The position numbers and the translations under genes were made by a program. Shown piece after piece: positions 25,560 through 38,200 of a stretch of 64,000 nucleotides of DNA (its first letter is position 1; the number at the start of each line of letters is the position of its first letter). Origin of the DNA: Sclerotinia nivalis (Eukaryota > Ascomycota > Leotiomycetes > Helotiales > Sclerotiniaceae); contig JAPEIS010000001.1 in assembly GCA_029531795.1 (NCBI GenBank), forward strand, positions 6,510,001 to 6,574,000. The letters run 5' to 3'. Under the pieces are notes generated by a model that worked only from the letters and a program-made list of their open reading frames with translations, was not told where the DNA came from and ran no database searches.

Positions 25560-26615
25560 AAGTAGGGCAAGCCTGCAAGAATAGTTAATTTAAAGTATAA
25601 AGTATTACTGTGTATTTATTTTTGAGAGGCTGAAATTGATAGCAGGGCAAAAAAAGAGAAAAGATTGGAAGACTGAACGGCTAGAAGACAAGGAAAGAGA
25701 CGTTCCAGAATCTCGCGAAATTTATTTGAATGTCTGCGTTGGCCAATGTGGAGGGGTCTAAGATTGAATATGATTGGCTCTCTTGAATGCGACAGCACCG
25801 ATTTGTTGTCAATTTTCAATTTCACATCTAGCCATTCATACAACCATAATTAATACCAGTGGAAACTACTTTCTCCCCTTCCCCTTCCCCTTCCCCTTCC
25901 CCCTCTCTTTCTCTTTCTCCTTCTTTTTCTTCTTCTCTACCCCCAACCCCCTATCCTTCCTTTCCTTTCCCTCTCTCCCTCTGCATCCTATCAAGTCTCC
26001 TCGTTCATCCCCGCCGCTCACCCAGGTCAATCCGAATCAAACCCAGCTCAACCAAACTTTACATGGTAGTAGTACATCCTGCACTGTATTGTACTGGGTA
26101 GGTACTGTACCCATCCCCATCTACGGATTATACATACCTTTTACCCTTGCTCACCATACTCAATACACTTTAACATTTTCATACTCTATTCGTCATTACA
26201 ATACCAAACACTTTCAGCTGAAGAGTTGTCTGTCTATGTTTCCTTGATAAAAAAAAAAGTGCAAACTTTACTACATACAATATCGTCAACATCATCATCG
26301 TTAATCATATTCATTGTTGTTGTCGTTTCTGCTATTTATTACTTTTCTACCTTTTATTAATACTGCGAGCGATTCCGATCCTTATCACTATCTATAATTG
26401 TGGCCCCGCGCATCCTGGCTGTCACGACTGGCTCCAGCCTTCATCAGCCTTTCCTTCTGGCCTTGCACACTCCTTCTCACTTCGCCATCGCTCCTTTATT
26501 GCGCACTTTATCGACAATTACATCCGACTTCTTTCCTTCAATATCCATGGCATTCCGTCAGTGAGGAAGGATTTGAGGTAGTATGTTAGTGTAGTGAGAT
26601 TACAATATGATACAA
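25560..26615 (+). promoter_or_regulatory. upstream/5' leader region of the 1,739-residue protein gene, with a pyrimidine tract
   Basis: From about 25,560 the composition becomes ordinary. CCAAT-type motifs (ggccaatg near 25,740 and its reverse gattggct near 25,770) precede a long C/T-rich tract (about 25,862-26,010, with repeated ccccttcccctt), typical of fungal core promoters and 5' leaders. Open frames through the tract are composition artefacts. The leader may be long, since no earlier convincing start codon joins the gene. Confidence 0.5.
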
Positions 26616-29600
26616 ATGCAACGATCCTCGTCGCTCCCTGGGCCTGGGCATGCCTCACCTCGTACGTCTCGTATCTGCGATATACGACATCTTATTGTTC
26701 TCTTATATTATTTTTCTTTTCGTCCTAGAGAAAATTGCTAATGCGCCGAATCGCTAGCCATTTCCCCAACAATCACTCATGTGTCGTCCAGGAGCCCAAC
26801 CCCTTCTCCTCCAGAGAACGACGGTTTACCACGACTGCATCGATATCAGTCGAGAAGTCCACAAAGACCCATCACTTCTTATAAGGACCTGCCAAATGAC
26901 GGGGATGAAAGATGGAGTACTGGCCAGGATTCTTCGCGTTCGCCGTCGCCCTCACCCACATCTGCTCAGGACACTCCGGGTGCCGTAGATAGATCATCTA
27001 CCCCAAAGCCGCATAACCAGCAATCTATAGCTCCAATGAAGATGCCTCAGCCTCTATTGCAGGATGTTTCTCAGTATATGAACACACAGATAAGTGCCAT
27101 AACCGCAATGACTGCGAATACGAGCCTGGAGGAGCTTGCCCATCTGGTTAGATTGTCCACGTACCAGGAAAAGAAGCGTGTCCATTCACGCATTCGTTTA
27201 CAGAGATCCCTGGTGTCAACAGCACTCTCTGCCCGTTTGGCGCGGTGTGGAGAATTGGCACATAGAACCTTGGTTGATAACTTTAGGGCTGACGAGAAGA
27301 AAAACTTTGCCAACCTTTATAATGCCATACATGATGTTCGGAACTCATGCGATGCCTCCCGGCGCTTCGCTTTATTGGAGCCTGATTTTGACAATGGACG
27401 TTCAAGTATATCCGGTGCCGAGGATACAGGACCTATGTTGAACTTCATGCATGAGATTCCCCTACGATCTCGTGAGTGCCTGCTTAATTTTTTGACCCAA
27501 ATCAGGACAAACTCGGATTATTTAGCTAGTCGTATAGCCAGCCTTACGCCGACGGAGTTGTCGGCCTTGACAAGTTTCCATCAAGGTTTAGAAGCCATCG
27601 ATTCTGTTCTGCCCTTTCATACCCGTTCCAAGGGGCATACAGCCAGTGCCCATCGCAATTTTTCGCATATACCTTCTGCAGTTGAGCGTTTACTTTCTTT
27701 TCAGCGTCATGATCCTTTATCTGCTTTGATTCACACTTGTTTTGCAAATTCGGCTGGTCCCGATTCCCTAGAGGACCTTAGGAGAACAGATGTTTGGGCC
27801 ACAGCATGCGCCAGGTTAATTACTGAGAGCAAAAGTGGGACAGACCCCTTCATCTGTAGTGTTTTGAACGTCTGGACCACTATGAGGGATTGGTCAGGAC
27901 GGACGAATATGGAATGGTATTTGATGAAAATCCTTGAGGATGGAGCTTTTTTATTGGAGAAAGCCGAGGACCAGGCTGGTACCCGTATACATGTTGAGCC
28001 ACGGAATGCAAAGGACTCTATAGCAGCAGATGAATTCTATGATGCAGCAATTCATGGGCTTTTCGGTATCATTGACGACCCAGGTGCTGGAGGTATTCCA
28101 GAAGGTTTAATCGAACTTGGTAACGCCATACTTCGAAAACTCGACCCCAAAAGACACGGACCTACCAGGAGATTTTTAGTATCAAAATGGCTATTTTCTG
28201 TCTTCCTATTGAATGCAATAATCCACCCAGAGGTATATTGAAGCCCTTCTCTATATATTTCACTCACTGACATGTATAGTCATACGGAATGATGTCAGAA
28301 TATCACATTACGGAATATGGCAGGCAAAAAATACTGAAAGAGGTTGCGATGCGTGCACAGCGCCTTGTCGTTGATATGACCTGGTATTACTATTCTTGCA
28401 GTTGCTAGTCCGCCTTTATTAACTTTATTAACAGGAATAAGTCCTCTCCACCTCCAGCAATTAAAGCTCACATAGAGAATATCTTGGCACGTTTCCGTTC
28501 CGCAAGGCCATCAAAATCCATTGCAAAGCTGCTTCCCGCAAGGTCTATTACCTCTTTAAGGGAGACAGCCGAGGTGCATCCTTATCTTGTTCTAGCACCT
28601 GCCGACCTAATGACCATGGTAAATGCATTGTTTCCGGAAAGACGACCCGCATCAAGTTTCTCCATGAAAGACTCCCATCTCAGTGGCTTGCGATCTACGG
28701 CTTCTTCTGTCTCAGGAATGTCTGCCATATCAGTGCTAATACCGCAACCACCTATTCGTGAAAGTTTAGACAGTGCTTCCATAATGAGTAATAGTGGCTC
28801 ATCCACGATTAGTGATGTAACTACATCAAGAGAGCCCCTGCTCAATGAAACATCGAGCACGCAACAACGAGCATCGTCCATATCAGTATCATCTATTCGT
28901 CAAAACCAACGACTTAGTTATTATGAAGACGATGGTTTCGAGCTCCGGGAAGCTCTCCAAGAGATGTCGCGTGCTTTAGGTAGCAATACAACCTCCGGCG
29001 CATGCCATCCTTGCGCTGAACGATGGACTGTTTTATTCATGACACCGGACGGACAGGGACTGTCAACTCAAATGCTCCATGATGACGATGGAGATGATGA
29101 AGAAGCTACTTCTAGCAGCGACACAGATGAGGATAACAATGGAGTTCGTTCAGATCTTGATAAAGACTATCATCAGTTAAGAAGTTCGATTCTTAAACTT
29201 GTGGAAGATTATGAAATTCCCGAATCGCTTGATTCGAGAAGTGAATCTAAGACTTTCAGCAATCGCACATCGATTCTGGAGACTCCTCGTAGAAAGTATC
29301 ACAGCAAGCCAAAGTCTTTAGCTCAAGTACAATCGAGAAACCCCTATCGCACTCGAGATCAATCCCCAAGAACAGATAAATCTTCAAAAGGGATTGATAC
29401 TAAGCATGCAAGACAAAGAGCTGAAACAGAGACAGAGGCCCCTTCCGTTCTGATTTCTATGCTAGAAGCTGCGGAGTCCCAATGCAAGGCACAGTCTGAT
29501 TTTATTAACGCTCATCTATACTGGAAAACTCTGAGACAGCTCAATCAAATGTCATCCGCTTCACTGAAGAGGGATGGCTTTGCATCTCTCCTGACTATTC

Positions 29601-32020
29601 TATCTAGGGGACCCAGGGACTGCATCCGGCGCTCTACCAGTGCCATCGAAGAATACGACGCCTGGTTGGTTTGGCTTAAGCAGTCACAGGAACGCCATGA
29701 TATAACAATTGAATCTATGATGAAACGTCTGAAAGCTCTCCGTGACAAAATGTGGTATGTCACCGACGTTCGGAATTCGGCAGCGTATGAGGGCACTCGA
29801 AACATTGCCATAGCTCTGAAGTGCATGGTTTCACCAAAGAAAGGATTCCATTTGGATAAGTCTAACACGCGCTCTCGCAATATTCCGAAACCAGTAGCGA
29901 ATAATTTTCTTCTGAAGACAGAGGCGCAAGTCATGGACATGATGGCTGCTAATGAGGACCAAGGCGGTCCAAATAAGCTATCAGACGAGCAAGCAGAGAA
30001 GACCCTGAGGTGGCTGTCTCAATTTGGTATCGAAAACTTTTGCAAGGGCGAAGAACGAATCCATAGATTCAGCTTAGAGATCGAAACGTGCATCAATAAA
30101 CTCGTTGGAGATAATTTGATGGAAGGGCCTGTTCTCTGGTCTAGTGAGCTCTACAATAGAGATAAACGGATTTTGGACGGCGGAAAACAAAAAGGCGATC
30201 TTTCTTTCAATAGTTTTGGATCTCTGAATCTGTCTGGGGAAGACTTGACTGATACCGACAGCACACGCCGTGGCCTACGCAGTACAGACTTCAATCGTCC
30301 TGGGTTCCATGATCTTCGGGCTATGTCTACCAGGAATAATTCCCAGCAAAGTTTCAGCTCGGGAAGGTTCAGCACATTACGGATAAATCCTCCAGGGGAT
30401 CTTATGGACTCCCAGGATTATTTTGGGATGGCAAGTCCTGTATTGACAATAGATTCTACAACAACTTTCTGGTCACCTCTTCAAACCCGAGCTCAGTCAC
30501 CAACCACGAGCGTCAGTAGTCATCGCCCAGATACTGCCTCATCTACCAACGAAACTATCATGCTAAAGGATGACCACATGAATGCAGCTAAGCAGCGATT
30601 CTTGACAGATTTGAAGCAGACTTTGACGAGTTTGCTACTCAGTGACCTTGGCACCCTCGTTTTTGCTCGTGGGAGCGAGACAGATTCTTGGTTTTCGGGT
30701 TCTATAGGTCAGGATTGTATCGAAAGAAAAGATCGTGCAGATAGGAGAGCCAGGAGGAAGAGTAGAAAGCGTGTAATTGAAAAAAAGAAGAGCTTTGGGG
30801 ATCTTCGCGGAGCTCAAAAGATAGAACAACTCCCAATGGAACGCCAAGACTCACATGGCGAAAAAGCAGAAAAGGGTTGCACATCAAGTAACAAAAGTCT
30901 CCCAGATACTGGAGCTTCGGAAAACCGTTCTACCACGGGAAGCTCTTCCACTAGCGATTCTGTGAGCACAAGACCTAGAAAGGGTACGATCAGAGCCGCA
31001 AAAGAGTCAGATAATTTGGAGTTTCCTTACAGAATGGCTTTTCAGCGCTTATTGCGTATGTTTTCTGTTCACCCCAATCCCTACGCGAAGCTCAACGCAC
31101 TGTACGAGTTGGAGCATTTGATCGTAGCATACTTGACACCGTCCACCACGAGGCGGCCTAGAGTTCGGCAGGAACCCGCACCCACTTCCCCGCAATCCCC
31201 GGAAATTTCGCACCATACTGCGTTCGGGCCTACCGATGCCACAACAACCACCCCAAGGGCAAAAACCCTAGGAGAAGCGATCGACAATTGCAAAGAGCGT
31301 CGGTCCCATACACTCAATCAAGGAGATAATCCTTCGCCAGCCAACCGAAACACTGAACGATATCCGAGCTCGAATGTGCCAACTGCCGCGAGTACGGATA
31401 TGATTGTCGAAGTCTTGCAAGACCTGTTTCGCGACTCAGATATGAGGCCAAAGACATTGTTCCGCGACCTACAGTTCATTGCTTCATTTGTCCCAGCTGC
31501 TACTTTAGACAAAACTGAACGCGGAAAAGCTTTCTGGGACGCTGGACTTGCCGCACTTGGTCTGAAACAAGATGTCTGTCGCACACTGATTGAAATCGCA
31601 GATGAGATAGTGGTACATTACACCCAAACCCGGAAGACAACAACCGCTGTACTAGACTCATCGTCTCTTAACGGCGAACTGATGAAATATAGCATGCAGG
31701 ATGCTGCTAATATGTGGTCAATTACGGCTAAAGAAGGGGACCCCGTGGCAGAGCGAGAACTTGCCATATTTTATCTGACCCACCCTGAATTGGTGGAAAG
31801 AATTACTGCGCCCTTGAGCAAACCTCGTGAAACCTTTAAAGCACAGGTCATGGAGATGCATCAGGGCAAAGAAGGTGTGGTGACGGAGAGGGATAGAGAG
31901 AGGAGTGATCCTGCTACCATGTGTGTTGCTTATCATTGGATGGAGCTAAGTGCACTTGGTGGGGATGAACTGGCAAAGAAATATCTGCGGCAGCGCGAGG
32001 AACTGAACGCTATTCCATGA
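26616..32020 (+). CDS. large conserved-looking protein of unknown function, four exons, 1,739 residues
   Basis: My model joins 26,616-26,670, 26,758-28,232, 28,280-28,383 and 28,435-32,020. Introns of 87, 47 and 51 nt all have GT...AG ends and branch-like motifs (gctaat, ctgac, ttaac), and all phases agree. The start ATG gives MQRSSSLPGPGHASPRTS; the long exon-2 frame has no ATG of its own at its left end, which is why I added exon 1. The protein begins Ser/Pro-rich and has a largely helical region to about residue 560 (with FLVSKWLFSVFLLNAIIHPE at 491-510). It then has a Ser-rich stretch, an acidic patch near 761-779 (DDDGDDEEATSSSDTDED) and a basic patch near 1,308-1,330 that could be a nuclear-localisation signal. 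The C-terminus (1,646-1,739) has two helices resembling Sel1-type repeats (CVAYHWMELSALGGDELAKK). I do not recognise a catalytic domain. Codon use is normal and no decay is visible. Confidence 0.85.
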
Positions 32021-32758
32021 AACATGATTGATGATATGACAGGAATTTTGACATGCGCATATTATTTCGCAAACGAGACCATGAATGATGCTGTATATAC
32101 CACTGACGGAGTTTATTTTCAAATGTTTTAAGCAAGAGATACCTTTTTCTTCTTTATGGCAACAGTAATATGCCAATTTTGTAGTTCGGCATACTTTTTC
32201 TCTCTGTACATAAACGCTGCATGCAGTTCTTAAGTATTTGAGGCTGGGGAAATGTTACCCATCAGCGTATAATGAAATTTGAATATGTCACGTGCAATGT
32301 TGCTAGGAGTTCATTCTGATTGAGGTTGCTATATGAGCTTGATATTCTGGAAGATGTTGCTATTTGATTTTGTACGGCCTGTTGTTGATCATGTTTTGAA
32401 TAAATGGTGTTCTCTGGCCCATATCTTCTTGCACCCTCAAGCCCCGAAATCAGGAAGTTAACCTATTCAGAACTCTCTTTGTGGTTATGGTCAGAGTGTA
32501 TACTGGCGGCGGCGCTGAGTATCTCTGAGTGAATATGGTGGTATCGAATTTAATTAAGTCTTATTATCACCGCCTGGTAAAAACCCTCTCCAATATCTCT
32601 AATCCAATAAAAAAAGCAATCGCAACGCTGTGCCGCTGTGCGTGAGAAAGGAAAACGCGAACAGAAACCAGATATATCCAGCTCAGTTTGAGAGGTCCGG
32701 TACTAATTTCAATCCTGTGAGCTCCGCGAGTCTAGTCGACCAAGTTATATGAATAGCT
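32021..32758. other. convergent 3' intergenic region
   Basis: About 740 bp between the stop codons of two converging genes. It should hold both 3' untranslated regions. gaataaatgg at 32,396 is a possible poly(A) signal for the plus-strand gene. No open frame or RNA gene is recognised. Confidence 0.5.
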
Positions 32759-34174
32759 TCATGTAACAAACTGACTCTTCCTAACGAAAACTGCATTCTT
32801 GACTCGATCTCTTTCCCTCAAGAGCCGATTTCTCTCCTTGTCGAGATAATGAATCGGCCATCCACCAACTGGCTCGGCCTTTGTCATAAAACTCGTCCTC
32901 CACTTAATGTTCCAATCAGTGAACCCAAGGTCGTAGAAGGGAAGGACCAAGTTGAGCTGGGGAATCGAGAGCGGCTTCTTGGTGTTGGAAGGCGTTTGTA
33001 GGATGACATCTAAACGCTTGATCTTTGGGAAGTGTTGCAATTTTGCTACGAGTTTCTCAATATGCTGAAATTCATGGGTTTGTTGGCAGCCCAGGACAGA
33101 AGAATTGACCTTAGATTGATCGGCATCAGGGATGGAAGGGAAAATAATGCTGACGAACATGTACTTGGCATGGGCAGTAAAGTCTGGGCCGAGGTTATCG
33201 ATGTACTTGAGCAACGTGTCGTAGTCCTTGCGAGGTTCCTCCTCTCCTTCAACTTGAGCATTGACACAAATCTCTTCTTCCTCGGAACGTAAATCAACTT
33301 CAATTTCGATCCAATTCTTTGCCCAGAATTCCTCACGCTCCTTGGCCGGCATCTTGCTAACAGTATCTGCTACGTCATAAACATCAGGTTGGAATTCATC
33401 GGCACTTGCATGCTTATACGGATATCCATTCTCGGTGAAGCGCTCGGTGATACGAGCAAGGTTTCTAATGACGCCAAGTTGGGTGATTATGATGTCCTTC
33501 TTCTTTTTATCTGCACGACCGAAACGGGATTTCTCTGGCCTAGGGCCAGTGGGGAATACAACGGGAGATGGTGTTGAAAGTGGGGTCTCCTTCAGCTTCG
33601 TCGGAGTGACAAAGGGGCTTGATCCGGTCTTCTCTGGTGTAGAATTGGCAGAGGAAATGGACATAGCATCCATCCCATCCCGTACTCGATGGAAGGCTGT
33701 CCTCAGATTAAGGCCGTGAGTATCGGTGGAATTTAGCTGGATCCGATTGGCCGGGATGATACCAGCCTCCATCTCCATTGGCAATTCAGATATAGCCTCC
33801 AACCGGCCAACCTCGGTATAGATATGGTGAGGCGTTCTTGTCAGTTGTGCATGACCTGATAAGTCCGGTTGGTTCTGTGATTTCTCGACTGCGGGAGCCT
33901 TAGAACTAGTATCCCCATGGACCTTCGGGTATGGTGCAATCTTGACAGGAACGGCCGGGACAAACTCTGGCGAGGTTGCAGATAATGACTTTGCTACTAC
34001 TCTACCCAAGGACTCGAAGTTCGGGGTTATCAATGTTCCCTGGCGGAATGATTTAAATGCCAAAGGACTTTGGGGGCTAGGGGCTGCGGACCCGCCATCC
34101 ACGGCGGACGGGAATGGCAAGGTTAAGTTTGGGAGGTCAATAGACTTCTTTGCCCGAGCGTTCTTGTTCCCCAT
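32759..34174 (-). CDS. protein of unknown function, single exon, 471 residues
   Basis: An uninterrupted frame runs from ATG at 34,174 to TGA at 32,759. The N-terminal half is low complexity, rich in Ser, Pro and Thr (MGNKNARAKK start, SPQSPLAF, then TPEKTGSSPFVTPTKLKETP near residues 160-190), and looks disordered. From about residue 225 the protein becomes folded-looking: a basic segment (SRFGRADKKKKDIIITQLG), a D/E-rich block (EIEVDLRSEEEEICVNAQVE), and a C-terminal alpha/beta region with KIKRLDVILQTPSNTKKPLS and LVLPFYDLGFTDWNIKW. I recall similar hypothetical proteins in filamentous ascomycetes but no assigned function. The glycine at position 2 lacks the usual serine at position 6, so N-myristoylation is not well supported. 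It has no transmembrane segment. The gene converges on the 1,739-residue protein gene. Confidence 0.85.
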   Translation of the reverse strand: MGNKNARAKKSIDLPNLTLPFPSAVDGGSAAPSPQSPLAFKSFRQGTLITPNFESLGRVVAKSLSATSPEFVPAVPVKIAPYPKVHGDTSSKAPAVEKSQNQPDLSGHAQLTRTPHHIYTEVGRLEAISELPMEMEAGIIPANRIQLNSTDTHGLNLRTAFHRVRDGMDAMSISSANSTPEKTGSSPFVTPTKLKETPLSTPSPVVFPTGPRPEKSRFGRADKKKKDIIITQLGVIRNLARITERFTENGYPYKHASADEFQPDVYDVADTVSKMPAKEREEFWAKNWIEIEVDLRSEEEEICVNAQVEGEEEPRKDYDTLLKYIDNLGPDFTAHAKYMFVSIIFPSIPDADQSKVNSSVLGCQQTHEFQHIEKLVAKLQHFPKIKRLDVILQTPSNTKKPLSIPQLNLVLPFYDLGFTDWNIKWRTSFMTKAEPVGGWPIHYLDKERNRLLRERDRVKNAVFVRKSQFVT

Positions 34175-35727
34175 GATATTATTGCTTGCGCACGACGAAT
34201 GGTCGAGATGATATTTCGGAAGTGATTGTGTTGTTTTGGAAGGAAAACTAAAGCGTGTCTAAGGTTGATGGCGTCTTTTCAAGACGTCTGTGATAGAACT
34301 TGCGTTAGTATAGAACTCGAAAGGATATTATATGGAGTGACATCATAATGTACATTCGAGGTGGGATATTCGACTCAAGAGCCTTTTTTGTAATGCTCTT
34401 GTCCCACATATAATGGCACAAGGATAGATCTATCGCAGCAAGGAGCGGGATCGACGAGATTTTCGGGCGTTCAAGAAATGTTCAAGTATTTCTACCAAGT
34501 TATGTGCAGTATGTGTACCTACAGTAGATGAGCGACGGTTTCAGAATAGATAGATATGAACGAGACCGTTAGAGGTTGAGGAAGAGTTTTCAAAGACAAG
34601 AAGTAAGCGTACCTGACTTAAAATAGGATACGGTCAATGAGAAAGGATGTCGTACTTGCGAGAAACAAGTTCTTCTATTGCTCTAATTCGGGAGTTGATA
34701 TTGTACTGGAATCCAATAGAGGAAAAACTGTGGATTGGTTGAAGAAATTTGTGGGCTAGTTCAATGGTTGGCAATGTAACCAGCGTTGGCGTTCTAAGTT
34801 GGGGAAATGAAGTGAATTGGAATGTATGAGATGAAAGTGAATCAATCTCCTCAACAATCCACTGCCGCTGTGCTCAAATATCATATGACCAAGGAACAAG
34901 AAAGAAGAAATTTGCCTATCCAATGCCAAGTTTTACGTGTCCAGAAAAGTGCACGGAAAGAGGGGTAAATGCCATCCTATATGCTGTCGTATACCCAAAA
35001 GAGCTATTCTAGAATAAAGCTACGCACGTTGACAAATATGCCATATATGCGATGGAAGTCCAACTTTCACTTCAAGCACAAGGAAAGTGAGAATTCTATT
35101 GATGTGACACTTAAAACTCTTTACTGATTTGACAGGTACCCAGAGCTTGGTTGTGATATAATCGGCATATGTATCGCAAAATGTAACAATGTATATTCAT
35201 ATGACCATCTTTAGATTTCATTCCATCTAGTTTCTTCTAATCAGTCCAGGGTTTCGGATTATAATCCAGACATGAAGTCTTGCAGTATTTGGAAAGCTAA
35301 ATTTCTAGAAATTGTATACCTGTATTGACAACTTCAACACATGATGGTAAAGCAAGAATCAATAATCTATGATTCCTCAATGTTGCACTAGGCACAGACT
35401 TCTTGAGACATTGTTTTTCTTCGTGACTGTGGCAAGCAAACCTTCATACCTTCATTGTGTTGACAAAACACCAAGCACTAGATACCAGAAGCTGGAATGC
35501 GAATGGTGACTGTCATCATCCAGACAATCGTATTATTTCCAGTCATGGTATTTTGATACTGTTCTATAGTTCTCCAGTATTGGTCACATCATGCTTAGTT
35601 GTCACTATGGGCGTCATCCCCAAAGAGCTTCCCTAGTCCACCGACCCCCAGAAATGGCAGGTGGTGAGAGGAGGATGGAAGACCAAACCTCATGGCCATC
35701 TACATAGAGACGAAATTTTAGAGTGCT
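34175..35727. other. intergenic region between two minus-strand genes
   Basis: About 1.55 kb that should contain the promoter of the 471-residue protein gene and the 3' end of the phosphatase gene. Composition is intermediate. I see no coding exon, tRNA or transposon signature. Confidence 0.5.
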
Positions 35728-38200
35728 TTAGTCGCTGGTTGTATTTTCAATTGTGATAGCTCCCAATTTCGAATTACCGCCTGGGATGTATCTTCAGAAA
35801 CATTAGCAAATGTCGCACATTAGGAGCGTCATGATATGCGTTACTTGATCTCAATATCTTCCTCGTCAGATTGCCAATAAGTATGAATCGGCAGATAGAA
35901 TTGACTGAGAGGACTCGTAGAAAACTCATTTACGGTTGCGCTGACTGGCCAACGACCATTCAAGGGAGGCGGAAAGGCGGTTGCGGCAAATTCATGCCTA
36001 TCTCCGCTGATGACCACAACCCCACAGCCTCCACGGAGGCCAACATCCCACATGGCTTCGAGGATTATCTGGCGCTCGGTAAGGTAGCCAGCCCAAGTAT
36101 CCATACTATTGAGCCGCTAAAGCATTGGTGAGTCAGCAATTGCTTAAAGAAGAGGAATTTTAAAGTAGAATGACCGAAGATGTATGTATGCTGGGAAAAA
36201 ATAGAAACAAATAAGCAGAGTTGGGCATTAGTGGCTGTTGAATTGCAGAATGGATGATTCTCACCCAATTTTTCGTGAATGGAATGCTAGATGCTACGAT
36301 CTTCCATTTGACACCTTTTGGCTCAGGTTTCTTGAGAAATTCGAGGAGATCAGCAAGTTGTTGTGCACCAAGCATCGACTTCTCGCTGCTATTGGCGGGA
36401 AGATCGGAGGAAGAATCTCGGTATGTTCTAGTATCCATTAAGAAGAATGAAGCGGGCCCTTGCGTGAACTCAAAGTAGGTAGCACCATATCTAGGTGTGT
36501 TATAAGTTCCGGCCTGGCGAGCTCGAGGAGGGTTGACGGATGTTTGATAATGGTGCCACGGATCAGCTGCTGCATCGTAAATCTTGAAGTTCTATGGTCA
36601 GCAGATATGCGCCTAAAAACAATAACACATGCCCCGAGCCACAACTAGAACTTCCGATACTCGGGATTGAAGTGTAGGAATGAGTGCTTCTTGACTTACC
36701 CCTGTTGTTTTCTTATCCCAATCATTAGCAATTTCATGATCGTCGAGCACGTGTATCCAGCCTCAAGAAACTCCAAGTTAGCAATTCAAATCACTGCGTA
36801 GATAGAGGGACATAGAAATGACAGGATATGCCATCAGACCAGAGACAATTAAGCCTTGATTGTACATGGCAAGATTTCAGGAATTACTCACTTAAATTTT
36901 GCCCAACAGCTGGCCAATCCGGAGAGCTATAGACTTGTCTGTACTCGCGGCGGTAATCTTCAACAGTCACTCCAAACCTCTTCGGAACATCAATGTAAAT
37001 AAAGTCACCAAGAAAGAGCATAAACTGGGTACCTCCAGGGATTTTCTTAATGACATCTGCCATATGCTTGAAGCCGGGAATTGCCAAAGCGTGGTCAAAA
37101 GGGCTGTAAGGAAAGCGAGGTTTGATACAACTAGATGTAAAAAATGTGAAAGACCCTGATTGAGGAAGATGTCCAGGCTTGGGAGGAGTAGTGAAAAAGC
37201 CAGTGTGGTTATTTGATGTGGTCCATTGGTAAGTCCTCTCAGGATGATTCGGCAATGAGAACTTCAAAGCTTGAGTGAAGTCGGTGTCTTCCGATAGAGT
37301 ATGTATCATTCCGGCGAGTTGTGGCTTTGAATTTTCGTAGGCAGCTGCCGGAGTTGCTAGCTGATAAGTGACGGATATGGGAAGCTTAGAGATATCTGGC
37401 TCCCGAAGGAGTAGATTCGCTTCCGTAGGGGCACTTCCAAACAGTCAGAAATGATACACAATAGGATGCGCGGCTCTGTTTAGTGTGGCATGTCAAAGGA
37501 CATCTCTTAGCACTCTTCGGCATACTGAGATGATCCCAGATACTAGACTGGAATTTTAGTGGTATGCTACGACTAAACGGAGTCGCATGTTTTTTTTGGT
37601 GGGGGTGCGGTAAACGTGTGAACCTACATGTAGCCCATTCGTGCGAACGATAGCTCTGTGCTGGGATGAAAAACTTTTGCATGATATACCAGGTCAATTG
37701 TGGCCAGAACAAGACACACATTGATCAAAAATGTCAAAAGTGAGAGCAAGGTCGATACAGGATCAGGCGCGCCTGTTAAAAGTGTATGAATTGGTCTCGG
37801 TGATTTCTCCTCTATCATGACTGTCTCCTCAACTTCAACTTCTTCCTCCACATGCTTTCGTTTGTCTGAACCCGATTTATCTTGAGAGTGTGCAGCAGTC
37901 GATGGAAGTGTTCGCGGCTGGTTTTCGTGCCCAGTCTCAGTAATGGTGATTTTGATATCATCTTCTACCACGGTATATGTGTTCTGCGTTACATGGCTGG
38001 CAATGAAGGAGGGGACGTATAGTGCAAAAAGAGTGTAAATAATGGGAGGCCATGGCTAGCAGCCAGTGTTAGTGGTCGATGATTGGAATTTTGGAGCTAT
38101 CCGTACTTACATGGCCAGGGATGATGCGAAGAAAGATATAAGTCACAATTCGCAAAGCGATTGAGCTCCAAGTGGCTACCTTTTGCTGAACTGTCGACAT
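35728..38200 (-). CDS. membrane-anchored PhoD-like metallophosphatase, seven exons, 591 residues
   Basis: Exons in minus-strand order: 38,200-38,111; 38,055-37,628; 37,433-36,892; 36,761-36,700; 36,582-36,265; 36,116-35,845; 35,791-35,728. All introns (55, 194, 130, 117, 148 and 53 nt) are GT...AG, and the phases close to an exact 592-codon frame. The donor of intron 2 (GTAGGT) is the weakest call. PhoD-type enzymes hydrolyse phosphoesters using Ca/Fe-type metal sites. Matching motifs here are FLGDFIYID (about 311-319), LDDHEIANDWD (359-369), FLMDTRTYR (421-429) and SGDRHEFA (517-524), with TSSC near the start of the fold. The N-terminus has two or three hydrophobic segments (about residues 14-50 and 129-154) separated by an acidic, charged linker (VEEEVEVEET). 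The catalytic domain is therefore probably tethered to a membrane; which compartment it faces cannot be told from sequence. It looks intact. Confidence 0.9.

Noticed and set aside
1..25560. Possibility that the AT-rich blocks are mitochondrial or bacterial DNA
   Set aside because: They contain nuclear LTR, LINE and pogo element remnants with target duplications and RIP-type mutations, and they are continuous with intron-bearing nuclear genes.
25774..26247. Open frames of 157 and 80 codons through the C/T-rich tract
   Set aside because: Their composition follows the pyrimidine repeats (poly-Pro/Ser/Phe), they overlap each other in two frames, and they lie in the presumed promoter and leader of the downstream gene.
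26779..26988. ATG-started frame (MCRPGAQPLLL...) as the start of the large plus-strand gene
   Set aside because: It is in a different frame from the long coding exon. Joining an upstream exon at 26,616 by an intron with proper ends gives an in-frame ATG and a continuous protein.
33942..34211. Plus-strand frames opposite the 471-residue gene
   Set aside because: Shadow frames of the minus-strand coding region, with no start context or motif of their own.
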